From a virus: a stretch of 26,795 bases of DNA. The stretch is taken from positions 1-26,795 of IMG/VR virus record IMGVR_UViG_3300030109_001049; one strand, given 5' to 3'. The notes under the pieces are model-generated. The model had not been told where the DNA came from, made no database searches, and worked only from the letters and a program-made list of their open reading frames with translations. The position numbers and the translations under genes were made by a program. Positions 1 through 9,600 of this stretch are shown here, piece after piece (position 1 is the first letter of the stretch; the number at the start of each line of letters is the position of its first letter).

Positions 1-1
1 T

Positions 2-3000
2 TTATCCAAAGGGAAATAGTTTATCATATTTTACTGCATTAGGTAGTAAATTAAATTGTGTTCCGAGATTTGTATTATTTGCAAATAAATTAGCATTTAC
101 GCCATCACCAATTCCTACTGGAGGAGGTAAATTAACTGCAGCCATTTCTTCAATACCTGTAATGGGGGCTATGTCTTGACCAGGTACAGCAGGTGGATTT
201 AAAGTAAATTCTATAAACTCTCTAAAAGTTTCAGGTCCTTCTCCTAGTTCAATTGCTTCAAGATCTGACCTTATGTCTTCGAATATATCAATAGCTGTTT
301 CAAATTGGTCTTCTACTTCAGCGGCTTTAACTTCATTTTCTTCATACAGTCTTTCAAGAATAGACTCAACTCTAGCCTCACTTATATTGGGAGCTACAAA
401 CTCTCCGTCCATCAGTGCTGCAGTTCTTTTTTTATTTTTTAATCGAATTCCTAGTTTTTCTTCAATGTCATCTATGTCGGCACCCATGTTTTCCATGTCT
501 TGAATTACTCTAAACATTCTACTTTGAGTGTCATAGTTATCAGTTAAAAATTCTACCATGTATCCTATTCGACCATCAAGATCTAAATTAGGATTATAGA
601 TATTAGCTGAAAATTTTTGATTAATATTTTTAATATCTTTTGCATAAGACGTTACAATAAAAGGTAAACTGTCCATTGGTTTTGCTTCTTCAATACGAAG
701 TCCTGACATCAATGCTAATAATTCAGTAGGACCATCATACGTCGTTCCAAAGTCTGTAAAGTCTTGAGTCACACCTTTCCAAACTCTTCTTGAACTTCTA
801 GATGCACCAGGTTCTAATTGTCCTATTAAATGACCAAGGGAAGCATCTATTTTTTCCATAGCTGTGTCTTGTTCAAAGAAAATAGTTCGACCATCTTTTG
901 TTTTACCATTTCTTATAGTTAAGTCAGCGACAGCTCCTGCACCAATAGACTCTGAAACAAAAGGTGTAAAAAATTCTGTAAGAGCTCCTGGAGTATCATT
1001 TAATGTATCATATATTAAAGCGTTGTAGACAATTCTACTTGCGTTTTGATTAGTTAATGTTCCATTACCATATGCATTCAATACAGCATTAACAGGTCTA
1101 ATCATTGAGTCGTATGGATTAGTGTATGAAAAATTAAAATATTTAAAGTTACCTTTGTCGTCTGATTCGGTTAATGGAATTAGTGTAGAGTTTTTTTGAT
1201 ATTCAGGAGCTACAGATCTTTTAAATGCCTCCATTTTTTCTTGAGACACACCTGTAATTTTTTCTGCAGCGGCTGCAATAATACTACCTGTGCCACCAAA
1301 TACTGAAGCTGCACCTATTAATCTTCTTGCACCCATTTGTCTAATTAAAGGATTATTACTAGTAAGCTCTCTTGCACCTATTTCAATTAAGTGTGCACTT
1401 GTTCTTAAAATTTCTGCAGGAAAAGCAATGAAATTACCAAGCGGCAAGTTTCGAATATTTTTAATAATTTGAGGAACCATACTATATGTTGGAATAGTAT
1501 TAGTAACTAGGTATGCAGAAATGTCTTTTACATTTTTAAAATTTTGAACAAGAGCTTCTTTTTGATTTAACAAAGATTGTTTAGTTGCGTCGTTCGCGGT
1601 TCGTAATGCGTCATCAATTTTAGCAATGTCATCATTTGCTTTAACTAATTGTGCTGCAACATCGTCTTGTTTACCTACAGTTCTATACCAATCTATAATG
1701 TTATCTCTGATAGCAGCATCACCTTTTAAACCTTTAGAGCTGTATTGAAACGCTTGACCGAGAGCATCTTGATAAAAATCATCTGCATATATTTTCCAAA
1801 CGTTGTCACCCCCTTGATACAAGTCAAAAGCTTTTTTAACTGTAGGGTTTTTCATCAATGCGGATAAAGTAAATTTTCCATTCTTAGCTTTTTCTAAAAT
1901 AGCTTTAATTTCATTAACCTCTATATTTTGATCAACAACACCTCGAGCTATTCTATCTTCCATTTTTTTAGCTACATCTGCAGCAGAAATAGTTCTTCCT
2001 GGAAAAATATCATCAGCTAAAAGTTTAAAAGAATCTGTTAGACTAACTCTGCCACCAATTAATCCACTAGCTAAAGCAAAGAAAGAAGCGGTCGATACGT
2101 TTCTTATCTGTGTCATGGGTGAGAAAACTGTTTTACCAATTTGACCTGCAGCTTTAACAGACATTAACGCACTGTATAATGGTATGTCATACATACGTGT
2201 TAGATATTCTTCCGTGCCTTTAACCGCATTTGCTATTTCTGGAGTAGTGTAAAGACCTTTACCTTGTGCACCACCATTAAATAATTTACTTTCAAACAAA
2301 TCAAAATTTTTACTACCAGGATTCATGTCTGCTTTAACAGACGTTAAATTATTAGTAGGTTTATTTAAAGCTCTTGCTTCTTCTAATGATCTAAAAGCAT
2401 AACCATTGGCTAATGCACTATCTGCAAACTTATCAAAGAAAGCTTTTTTGTGTACCTGTTTAGCTGTTTGTAAAAACGTATCAGTAACAGCTGCTCTATA
2501 ATCTTTTAATGGTTCTAAAAATGCGCCAGTTACTTTTTCTAGTCCTTCATCATCCATAACTTTTTTCATAATGGTAGGCACATCGCCACCTGCTTTGACT
2601 AGTTTTCCTTCTGATGTAAACACTTGAACTTCTTTTCCTTCTTGTATTACTTTTTTAGTAACATCTAAAAGCTCACCTCGTTTACCTATTTTAAATGTAT
2701 CTGCTATTAATCTAAATAAAGACTCAGGACTTCTATTACTTTCAATTAAAGATTTTTGTAATTGAGTCATACTATTATCAGCTAACAGTTCAATTGCTTC
2801 TGCTTGCGTAATATTTTTTTGTTTCATTATACTTTCAATAGTTTCAGGTTGTTCATTTAATATTTTAGGAACCGCATTCTTTTTAAAAAATTCTTTTGCA
2901 CCAGCTACTTTTTGTGGATCAAATTGATATGCTTTATTTTTCATTACACTAAACACTTGTTTTAAATATGCACCACCGTTGGCAACAATAGTTGCACCTA

Positions 3001-4372
3001 AATCTGCTAATGCATCATCCGTGCTTTCTGATAAAAGTCTGCCGTATTGTAAACCTAAATCATTAATATTTGTTTTTAAATCTTTAGCATTTTTTTGTGT
3101 ATTTTTAGGTAGTTGATTTAAAAATCCTAATGCTTCATCTGAATCTCCTAATACTTTTTTACCTGCATCATCTAATATTCTGGGTGCTTGAATATAATTA
3201 TATAATAAATCATTGTTTCTTAAATACATTGCATCATCAACTGCAGTAATGGGTTTAGGATATTTAAGTTTAGCGTCTTGTAAATATTTAGGTAGCTCTA
3301 ATACATCTGCACCTTTAGCTATTTCCTTAAACTGATCATCGATTTGATTCATTATTTTAACCAAACTTTTTTCATCTCTCTGTACTAAGTTTTCATATTT
3401 TCGTAATTCTACTGCCATACTATCACTTAATGGACCCGGAGATCTAAAAGCATTTTTTATATTATCTAATCTTTTTAAAAGTCTTTCTTTAAGTGGTGCG
3501 TTCGCATCTTTAGAATAAAGCTTCCAATCTTGCACTGGAGGTAAACCTAATCCTTCTCTTATCTTTGTAGATGAATTACCTAAAAATTTTTGTAAACCAA
3601 TAGCTCCTTTTTGTCCTGTCTCACCAGCAATTAATTTAGAAGCTGGATTAAATACTGCAAAATCTACTGCACGCAAAGCTTTGCCTCCAACATACGCTCC
3701 TACTTTAGCAGCAGGTATAAGACCGTACTTAACACCTAAAGTTCCTACCACAGGTAATGCAGCAGTTACTCCACCACCGATAATAGCACCTTCAGCACCA
3801 AACCTTATTTTTTCTTTAAAAAATTCTGAAGCCTTAGCTGATCCTTTTAGCTCGTCACCTTTATAAGCTTCACCAAATCCGAGTGTTTCAGCAAAGGTTG
3901 GCAAATCACCAGGCGTTGATACAGCAAAATCTGTAACACCACCTATACTTCCATAATAACCCGCACGTTTTGCAAGCTCTGCACTTTTAGCACCAATGGT
4001 TGGAAGACTATTTAGTTTTACAATTTGACTAGCTTTATTTAATTTTAAAACACCATTTGCTATTTTAACTGCAACACCTGCAGGTAATGCAAATTGACCT
4101 AAGATAGCTGTAATATCTCCAACAGCTGTATCTGTTTCAGGAGTTATTTTTTCAAAAATATTATCGATTGCACTAATTAAATTAGTGTCAGCCAGGTAGT
4201 CTACAGGCAGAGCTCCTAATTGTAATAAACCTTGAACGGCCTGACTAATACCTTTAACGGCACCTACAGGAATATCTGTAAGATAATCAATAGCACCTAC
4301 TCTTTCAGGACTAATGTTTTCTTCAGGGGGGTCAAAAAAACCGCCGAATATACTGTCGTCTTGTTCAGCCAT
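2..4372 (-). CDS. Very large internal virion / DNA-ejection protein (putative)
   Basis: A 1456-residue protein, the largest in the window and the last complete gene of the transcribed block. It is mostly helical in appearance, with long charged stretches interrupted by glycine/alanine-rich hydrophobic segments near residues 85-110, 195-230, 740-785 and 1020-1050. One segment includes a 'PMTQIRNVSTASFF' stretch of a kind I associate with phage ejection proteins. I see no lysozyme or transglycosylase catalytic motif at the N-terminus, unlike T7 gp16. Size, hydrophobic patches and position after the tail genes suggest an internal core protein that enters the cell envelope during DNA delivery; this is inference by analogy with T7 gp14-gp16 and P22 gp16/gp20. 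The start is well supported: AGGAGG lies a few bases before the ATG and the upstream gene stops 8 nt away. The stop codon lies at the very edge of the window. Confidence 0.6.
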   Translation of the reverse strand: MAEQDDSIFGGFFDPPEENISPERVGAIDYLTDIPVGAVKGISQAVQGLLQLGALPVDYLADTNLISAIDNIFEKITPETDTAVGDITAILGQFALPAGVAVKIANGVLKLNKASQIVKLNSLPTIGAKSAELAKRAGYYGSIGGVTDFAVSTPGDLPTFAETLGFGEAYKGDELKGSAKASEFFKEKIRFGAEGAIIGGGVTAALPVVGTLGVKYGLIPAAKVGAYVGGKALRAVDFAVFNPASKLIAGETGQKGAIGLQKFLGNSSTKIREGLGLPPVQDWKLYSKDANAPLKERLLKRLDNIKNAFRSPGPLSDSMAVELRKYENLVQRDEKSLVKIMNQIDDQFKEIAKGADVLELPKYLQDAKLKYPKPITAVDDAMYLRNNDLLYNYIQAPRILDDAGKKVLGDSDEALGFLNQLPKNTQKNAKDLKTNINDLGLQYGRLLSESTDDALADLGATIVANGGAYLKQVFSVMKNKAYQFDPQKVAGAKEFFKKNAVPKILNEQPETIESIMKQKNITQAEAIELLADNSMTQLQKSLIESNRSPESLFRLIADTFKIGKRGELLDVTKKVIQEGKEVQVFTSEGKLVKAGGDVPTIMKKVMDDEGLEKVTGAFLEPLKDYRAAVTDTFLQTAKQVHKKAFFDKFADSALANGYAFRSLEEARALNKPTNNLTSVKADMNPGSKNFDLFESKLFNGGAQGKGLYTTPEIANAVKGTEEYLTRMYDIPLYSALMSVKAAGQIGKTVFSPMTQIRNVSTASFFALASGLIGGRVSLTDSFKLLADDIFPGRTISAADVAKKMEDRIARGVVDQNIEVNEIKAILEKAKNGKFTLSALMKNPTVKKAFDLYQGGDNVWKIYADDFYQDALGQAFQYSSKGLKGDAAIRDNIIDWYRTVGKQDDVAAQLVKANDDIAKIDDALRTANDATKQSLLNQKEALVQNFKNVKDISAYLVTNTIPTYSMVPQIIKNIRNLPLGNFIAFPAEILRTSAHLIEIGARELTSNNPLIRQMGARRLIGAASVFGGTGSIIAAAAEKITGVSQEKMEAFKRSVAPEYQKNSTLIPLTESDDKGNFKYFNFSYTNPYDSMIRPVNAVLNAYGNGTLTNQNASRIVYNALIYDTLNDTPGALTEFFTPFVSESIGAGAVADLTIRNGKTKDGRTIFFEQDTAMEKIDASLGHLIGQLEPGASRSSRRVWKGVTQDFTDFGTTYDGPTELLALMSGLRIEEAKPMDSLPFIVTSYAKDIKNINQKFSANIYNPNLDLDGRIGYMVEFLTDNYDTQSRMFRVIQDMENMGADIDDIEEKLGIRLKNKKRTAALMDGEFVAPNISEARVESILERLYEENEVKAAEVEDQFETAIDIFEDIRSDLEAIELGEGPETFREFIEFTLNPPAVPGQDIAPITGIEEMAAVNLPPPVGIGDGVNANLFANNTNLGTQFNLLPNAVKYDKLFPFG

Positions 4373-4380
4373 TTAACCTC

Positions 4381-6066
4381 CTATGCTGTTTGTGCTGGTA
4401 ATACTAAATTGACTCCATACTTGGTATTAAATTTTACTACGTCGCCTTGAGTTCTAATGTATGCAAAGTCTGTTAAAGCTTCATTGCTATTAGCAATTAA
4501 TCTAATTACGTCATCTGTAATTTCTTTTGGTAGTCTATTTCTTAATTCATCATAAGATAATTTTTGTACTTGAGCCGTTGGTGTTTCACCTTGACCTACT
4601 GTTTCTGACACCTCAACAGATTCTTCTATTGGTGTACCTGTAGCTAATTTAATTCTTCCGCCATCTTTTTTAGTGTTAAGCCCTAACATTGTATCTAAAG
4701 CAGAAACTGATCTATCAAGTGCATTATTACCAGTTCCTAATAATAACTCTCTAATAGATATATAGTTTCTAAGATTTTTATTATATGCATCAGATCCTTT
4801 TTCTTGGTTAAGCATTTTTTTAACTAATTTATTTAATTTTTCTATGTAGCCTCCTGCAGCACTCAATCCTGTTAAACTACCATCCGTTTTACTTGGATTT
4901 AAAATTTTAATAGACTCTTTAATTATTTCTAGTTGAGCTCCAGCTGATTTTTTTTCAGTATCAGAATAAGTTCCTGTAGTATCATTAATGATCGCTGTTA
5001 AATTTTGTATTCGTTCAAAATTCTTTTGACTATCACTAGTTTTACCTGCAGCAATTTTAGCTTTTTCTATTTCTTTAGTTGCACTGTAAGCTAGTTTAGC
5101 AATATCTTTTTTATCTTTTTTCTTACCGACCATGATTTGAGCTAGAGATTTATTTAAGACTGCAGCTTTGTCTGCAATAGTTCCTGGTGTACCAATTGCT
5201 TCAGATAAAGCAATAGCTGCCATACCTTTACTGTCATCATCACCAATTAATTTTTGTATTCGATCAAATTCTGTTTGATAAATATCTTCAAAACTTTTTT
5301 CTTTTTCTTCTGGTTCATCTATTGTTTTTTTATCTTTATTAGGAACAACATCGTCTGCAATTTTTTGCATGTCTAAGTTTGCTTCAGGATCTCCCCTCAT
5401 AGTGATATCAGGATCTTCTGAAGATATTGGAGTTCTATCTTCATCTTTAATTTTTTGTAATGTTTCATCGCTTGCAAAGTTTTCTGTAAAACTAATAGGC
5501 GTTCCGTTTTCATTTAAATAGTTAAATACTTTTGTATACTCTTCAAAATCTCCTGGTCCAGCAGTTTCATCAAAGACTCCACTTTGATTCATAGATTTCA
5601 TATACTCTAATGCTTCCACAGTTTTAGCTTTATTCATTTGCATTAAACCGTATGTCGTTGCTGCCGGTATTGCTAAGGCAGCTGTTGCTGGCGCAGCAGC
5701 GGCACCTGTTCTTAAAGCACTAAATATACCTGTTGTTTTTGGTACCTTACTGTAAAGATTTTTTAATTGATTAATAAAAAAAGGATTAGATGAACCTGGC
5801 TGAGGATTTTTAAATATACTAGTTCCTCGTTTTAAAATATTTTTAGCCTTATCCATTTTAGTAAGTTCAGGTTTTACAGGTTGACCACCGCCTAGATTAA
5901 CAAATGCAGGTTTAATTGTTTGAAAGCCTGTTCTAGATCCTAAATTAGAACCTGTAAATATTCCTCCACCAATGTTTCCACCACCGGCATACATTTGTCT
6001 ATTAGAACTTAATTGAGCTATTCCAGTTGCTCCACCTCTTCTAAATGATGCTCTTTTTAAATACAT
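4381..6066 (-). CDS. Virion-associated protein with DGGRI motif (putative internal protein)
   Basis: A 561-residue protein of unknown exact function. The N-terminus is basic and glycine-rich (MYLKRASFRRGG, then glycine clusters near residues 28-35). An Ala-rich hydrophobic segment covers about residues 118-143. A long, charged, probably coiled-coil middle follows at about 250-350, and a KKDGGRIK motif lies at 466-473. The same DGGRI motif occurs twice in the 539-aa protein two genes upstream, which suggests that both act in the same structure. The start overlaps the stop of the 298-aa gene (TAATG), and a GGAGG ribosome-binding site lies just inside that gene's end. I infer a minor virion or ejection-complex component from the neighbours. 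It has no recognisable enzymatic motif and could also be a tail assembly factor. Confidence 0.55.
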   Translation of the reverse strand: MYLKRASFRRGGATGIAQLSSNRQMYAGGGNIGGGIFTGSNLGSRTGFQTIKPAFVNLGGGQPVKPELTKMDKAKNILKRGTSIFKNPQPGSSNPFFINQLKNLYSKVPKTTGIFSALRTGAAAAPATAALAIPAATTYGLMQMNKAKTVEALEYMKSMNQSGVFDETAGPGDFEEYTKVFNYLNENGTPISFTENFASDETLQKIKDEDRTPISSEDPDITMRGDPEANLDMQKIADDVVPNKDKKTIDEPEEKEKSFEDIYQTEFDRIQKLIGDDDSKGMAAIALSEAIGTPGTIADKAAVLNKSLAQIMVGKKKDKKDIAKLAYSATKEIEKAKIAAGKTSDSQKNFERIQNLTAIINDTTGTYSDTEKKSAGAQLEIIKESIKILNPSKTDGSLTGLSAAGGYIEKLNKLVKKMLNQEKGSDAYNKNLRNYISIRELLLGTGNNALDRSVSALDTMLGLNTKKDGGRIKLATGTPIEESVEVSETVGQGETPTAQVQKLSYDELRNRLPKEITDDVIRLIANSNEALTDFAYIRTQGDVVKFNTKYGVNLVLPAQTA

Positions 6067-6962
6067 TATTTTCCTCCAAAAATACTACCTAAGCCATAAG
6101 CACTTAATCCAGCGGATAGAGCTTGTGATAATGGTCCAACTGTTCCTGCTCCACCCATGGATTGGTTGGTTGTTGTTATTGGTGATCCGCTAGCTTGTGA
6201 TGCAATACCTGATCCAAAAGCCTGTATTCTACTTAATGGTTCGTTATAAGCTAACTGAGCTTGTTGTTGTGCTGCATCTAACTGAGCTTGTTGGAAAGCT
6301 AAGTTCCCTGTACCAGCTGCACCTAATTGTTGTACACCTGACGCTGCTAATGATGGTTGTAATGATGCTAAGTTTTTTTGTTGTTCAAATGCATTTTGTG
6401 CAAATTGATTTGCTTGAGTAAATCCTTGACCTAATAATTGAGCTTGTAATGCTGCTCTGTTTCTTGCAGCTGTATTAGCATATTCTGCTTGAGCTATACC
6501 TTCTCTAGCACCACCAAAAGCTCCAGCTTGAATAGCTGTAGCTGCTAATTGTGGAACACCTTTTGCAGTTTGCACATCAAACTCTTGTAACGTCGTATCA
6601 ATTACTTGTTGCTGATAAGGCGACATGAAAGATTGAAAAGCTTGTGGACCTGAATATGCAGCTGCTTGATCTAAGAAAGGTTGATACCCTGCAACACCCG
6701 TTCCTGCTCCTGCACCTGTCACAGCTCCTGTTGCATCAAATTGTAATTGACCAAGACCTGCTTGAGTTGCTGCTTGTTGTTGAGCTGCTTGAGTTAAAAC
6801 GTTTTGACCTGCAACTTGTGGTCCAAGTTCCGATAACGTTGGTACACCTAACGAGCCAGGAGGCCTACCAACTTGTTGTGTTAATAAATCTATATAGTTT
6901 TCCTGAGCTGCTTCTATTGCAGGGGATCGTCTTACTGTTTGTGTATAATCTGTTACTGCCAT
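6066..6962 (-). CDS. Ala/Gln-rich internal virion protein (putative)
   Basis: A 298-residue protein very rich in Ala, Gln and Gly. The middle (about residues 95-210) reads 'YQPFLDQAAAYSGPQAFQSF', a short 'MSPYQQQVIDTT' stretch and later 'GAFGGAREG'. I recognise this as a conserved core of a protein found in marine phage virion modules, although no biochemical function is known to me. The sequence is predicted helical. The C-terminus is hydrophobic and glycine-rich (ending LGSIFGGK), as in small ejection proteins such as P22 gp7. It is packed between two other putative internal proteins with TAATG overlaps on both sides, so the three are probably translationally coupled and used in one complex. 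The product name is inferred from composition and position. Confidence 0.55.
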   Translation of the reverse strand: MAVTDYTQTVRRSPAIEAAQENYIDLLTQQVGRPPGSLGVPTLSELGPQVAGQNVLTQAAQQQAATQAGLGQLQFDATGAVTGAGAGTGVAGYQPFLDQAAAYSGPQAFQSFMSPYQQQVIDTTLQEFDVQTAKGVPQLAATAIQAGAFGGAREGIAQAEYANTAARNRAALQAQLLGQGFTQANQFAQNAFEQQKNLASLQPSLAASGVQQLGAAGTGNLAFQQAQLDAAQQQAQLAYNEPLSRIQAFGSGIASQASGSPITTTNQSMGGAGTVGPLSQALSAGLSAYGLGSIFGGK

Positions 6963-8581
6963 TATGCTTTACCTACTTGTTCTGCTTGTTTCATTGTTTT
7001 ATATAATTTTTTAGAGCCTTCTTCAACGTCTCCTCCACCAATACCTCTAACAGCATCAGCAGTCATTACAAATTCGTTTTTAGATAACATTGCTGGAACA
7101 TCATCTGCTTTTTCTTTTACACCAACTGGTACAAAACCACCTTCGTCTCTATAGTCTCTTTCAATTACACCTGCTTTATTTTGTGTTAATTTACCTGTTG
7201 GCACATCTCCTATACCACCCACTGATCTAAACGTTTTACCTGTTAATTGAAATAGTTCTGCTTCAATATCAGATACATCTGCGTTAGCATCTTTTGCTAA
7301 TATACCATCTCTTAAAACTAATAATTCAGACACTCTGTTAGATCCACCTGCATACCCAATTCTACCGCCATCTGCTTTCATACCCATAATAGCAATTTCT
7401 TTTAATATTGCTGCATCGTTAGGATAAGATCCAGGATTATTTAATATTTTATATAGATTAGGCATTGTGTAAGATCTACTTGCTCCACCAGCACCTCCTA
7501 GTCTTCTAAATAAATATGATTTTTCTGCAGAACTAAATGTAATACCTGCCATAAGATTATCCATATCTTCTTTATCGTCACCTGCTTCAACGTCAATAGT
7601 CATGATACCTATTTCTGCATCTTCTGGTTCTGAACCAAACTTAAATCCTATTCTTCCGCCGTCTTTTTTACCAGCAAAAAAGTTAGTTAAATAACTTGCG
7701 TACTCTTCTTGTTTCTCTGCTTTTTTTAATTCATCATATTCTGCTTCAGTTAAATCTTCATCAACTCCCAGTTCAGCGGCTAGTGCTTTAGCTTCTATAT
7801 ATGAGGCTGAAAAAGCTAAGGCTCCCATTACCGCTGCTTTATCGACCGAGCCATCTTTATTTGTAAACATAGCCTTACCAAATTTTTTACTTTGATCTAG
7901 CACAGCATTACCTATCTGACTAAAATCTTTATTTTTAAAACCTTCTGTAACTGTTTGTATAAATCCTGGATTATTGTTAACTATTGTTTCTTTAGTAAGT
8001 GAACTAGCTACTGCTGGAGCATCAGCCGTAACAGAGGTTTCTAATAGTTTACTTGCTACAGGTTCAGAATCTGCTGTTGCAAAAGATTCAGTAATACTAC
8101 TTTTAACAGGTTCTGCATCTGCTGTAACATAATCGACTCCTTCAATACCTTCAGTTCCTCGGTTCGAGAAGAACTTACCAAGACCCGTGTCTGTACCTAT
8201 AGGGGAACTAAATCCTGATGTAAAACCACTAGGTGTAAAAGCACCACCTGATGCAAAAGGATTACCTTGGAATCCTGCACCACCAATGTATCTTGCAGCT
8301 TGTCCACCGCCATATGTTAATGCACCGCTTTTTAAAGAGTCACCAATACTACCAGTTTGATCAAAGCTACCAATACCGGCCATAGCACCTGCAAGAGCAG
8401 GGTTAAATGGAGCTACAAAAGGAGCAGCTTTAACTGCTATATCCGCTACTTCATTGGGTATAATTTTTCTTACAAATTTTTTAAGTTTACTACCTAAGCC
8501 AAATTTTTCTCTAGGGGCAACTTGCATGATGCCTCCGTTTGCTTGTAATTGTCTGTTCATTAAAGATCTAGATATTGCCAT
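6962..8581 (-). CDS. Virion protein with DGGRIG motifs and a 16-residue tandem repeat
   Basis: A 539-residue protein opening with MAISRSLMNRQLQANGGIMQ, a start style I associate with marine phage minor virion proteins. An amphipathic basic stretch (29-43) and a Gly/Ala-rich region (50-125) follow. Three tandem 16-residue units beginning TAD occupy 153-200. Two KxDGGRIGxxxG motifs lie near 306-316 and 403-412. The C-terminal 50 residues contain 'EGGFVPVG...DDVPAMLSKNEFVMTADAVRGIGGG'-type sequence (about 480-517), resembling a C-terminal motif seen in other phage structural proteins. No catalytic motif is evident. No clear Shine-Dalgarno precedes the ATG; the 56 nt upstream are AT-rich. I infer a structural or ejection-related role from the location at the head of the internal-protein group. 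Confidence 0.55.
   Translation of the reverse strand: MAISRSLMNRQLQANGGIMQVAPREKFGLGSKLKKFVRKIIPNEVADIAVKAAPFVAPFNPALAGAMAGIGSFDQTGSIGDSLKSGALTYGGGQAARYIGGAGFQGNPFASGGAFTPSGFTSGFSSPIGTDTGLGKFFSNRGTEGIEGVDYVTADAEPVKSSITESFATADSEPVASKLLETSVTADAPAVASSLTKETIVNNNPGFIQTVTEGFKNKDFSQIGNAVLDQSKKFGKAMFTNKDGSVDKAAVMGALAFSASYIEAKALAAELGVDEDLTEAEYDELKKAEKQEEYASYLTNFFAGKKDGGRIGFKFGSEPEDAEIGIMTIDVEAGDDKEDMDNLMAGITFSSAEKSYLFRRLGGAGGASRSYTMPNLYKILNNPGSYPNDAAILKEIAIMGMKADGGRIGYAGGSNRVSELLVLRDGILAKDANADVSDIEAELFQLTGKTFRSVGGIGDVPTGKLTQNKAGVIERDYRDEGGFVPVGVKEKADDVPAMLSKNEFVMTADAVRGIGGGDVEEGSKKLYKTMKQAEQVGKA
7982..8125 (-). repeat. Three tandem 16-residue coding repeats
   Basis: Residues 153-200 of the 539-aa protein consist of three consecutive units: TADAEPVKSSITESFA, TADSEPVASKLLETSV and TADAPAVASSLTKETI. 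The units keep TAD, a following P/V pair and a Ser/Lys/Thr pattern, but have diverged in DNA sequence, so this is an old duplication and not a fresh slippage tract. Confidence 0.75.
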
Positions 8582-8637
8582 AATTTAAATATATTTATAC
8601 TGTTGAGCAGGCATAGATATCCTGAAAATACTACACT

Positions 8638-9600
8638 TTATTTGATTTTTTTAGGCTCGTCAATAGATTTGAGCGCTCTGCTTCCTTGCCAAAGATCATC
8701 TCTAAATCTACCGCAATAAGAATACTCACCAATGTGTGTTATATAATCGTTAATATAAGCATATATCTTACCACCTAAATTTCGCCATCTTTGACAAAAT
8801 CCAAAATCTTCTCCAAAATATCTTTTAGTTTTAGGGTCATGTAAAGTGTCAAATAAATTGTACATATTTGGTTGTTTAACTTCTTTACCATTTATAATGG
8901 TTGGTTGAAATATTTCGAGATCTGGGTTAGCTTCCATTAAATCAGTTAATACTTTTCTTTTAATTAACATGCATCCCGTAGGAATATGAGTAAGTTCTAC
9001 CACACCATCTTGTGCTTCAACATTATTAGGATTATCTGTCTTTACTGGATAAGTATATCCTGAATGCATTAAATCATCAGGACCTTGAATAGCATCTTCT
9101 TTTTCATGCAGTCTTCTCCACATTTTATCCCAACTTAATGTTTTCATGGGATAAGGAACACCTATAATATCTTTATCTTTTTCTAACATTTTAAAAATAG
9201 TTTTTGCTTCAAAATCAATATCTGAATCTATAAACAATAAATGAGTATAATTGTCTTCATGATTTAACATACTCGCTACACATAAATTTCTACCTTGTGT
9301 AACTAAAGAAGATTTTAATAAAGTAAAACTTACTATCATGTTTTTTCTCATACACGCTTGTTGAAATTTTAAAACCGCTTGAGTGTAATGCATAGTAACT
9401 TCGCTATGACACGGGGTACATACCATAATCTTATAGGGCGAAACATTTCCTATATTTATTTCTGTAACCTCTGACTCTACTTTATTTGTTTTTATAGTTT
9501 GATAAGTATCTTCGTTATGAGTTATGGTTTTACTCGAAGATGTTTCATTAAACCAGATGGGTTCATTGTTTTTGCCCGAGGGCGTATTACTTTTTTGCAT
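8638..9600 (-). CDS. GT-A type glycosyltransferase
   Basis: A 320-residue protein with a GT-A style nucleotide-sugar transferase core. The core begins near residue 57 (YKIMVCTPCHSEV), and a DxD-type metal/nucleotide motif occurs in 'LLFIDSDIDF' near 122-131. Downstream 'IIGVPYPMKTL' and a C-terminal 'GEDFGFCQRWRNLGGKIY' segment, with an acidic pair placed like the catalytic/acceptor region of family-2-like enzymes, support the call. The first ~55 residues look disordered. The start overlaps the end of the GT-B gene by 14 nt and has GGAG upstream, so it is co-translated with its partner. It would transfer a sugar from an activated donor; the acceptor (virion protein, host surface glycan or modified DNA base) cannot be read from sequence. 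Confidence 0.8.
   Translation of the reverse strand: MQKSNTPSGKNNEPIWFNETSSSKTITHNEDTYQTIKTNKVESEVTEINIGNVSPYKIMVCTPCHSEVTMHYTQAVLKFQQACMRKNMIVSFTLLKSSLVTQGRNLCVASMLNHEDNYTHLLFIDSDIDFEAKTIFKMLEKDKDIIGVPYPMKTLSWDKMWRRLHEKEDAIQGPDDLMHSGYTYPVKTDNPNNVEAQDGVVELTHIPTGCMLIKRKVLTDLMEANPDLEIFQPTIINGKEVKQPNMYNLFDTLHDPKTKRYFGEDFGFCQRWRNLGGKIYAYINDYITHIGEYSYCGRFRDDLWQGSRALKSIDEPKKIK

Noticed and set aside
6644-7006. A 120-codon plus-strand ORF opposite the Ala/Gln-rich gene
   Set aside because: Its leucine-rich translation mirrors Gln codons on the opposite strand. All supported genes run on the minus strand with overlap signatures.
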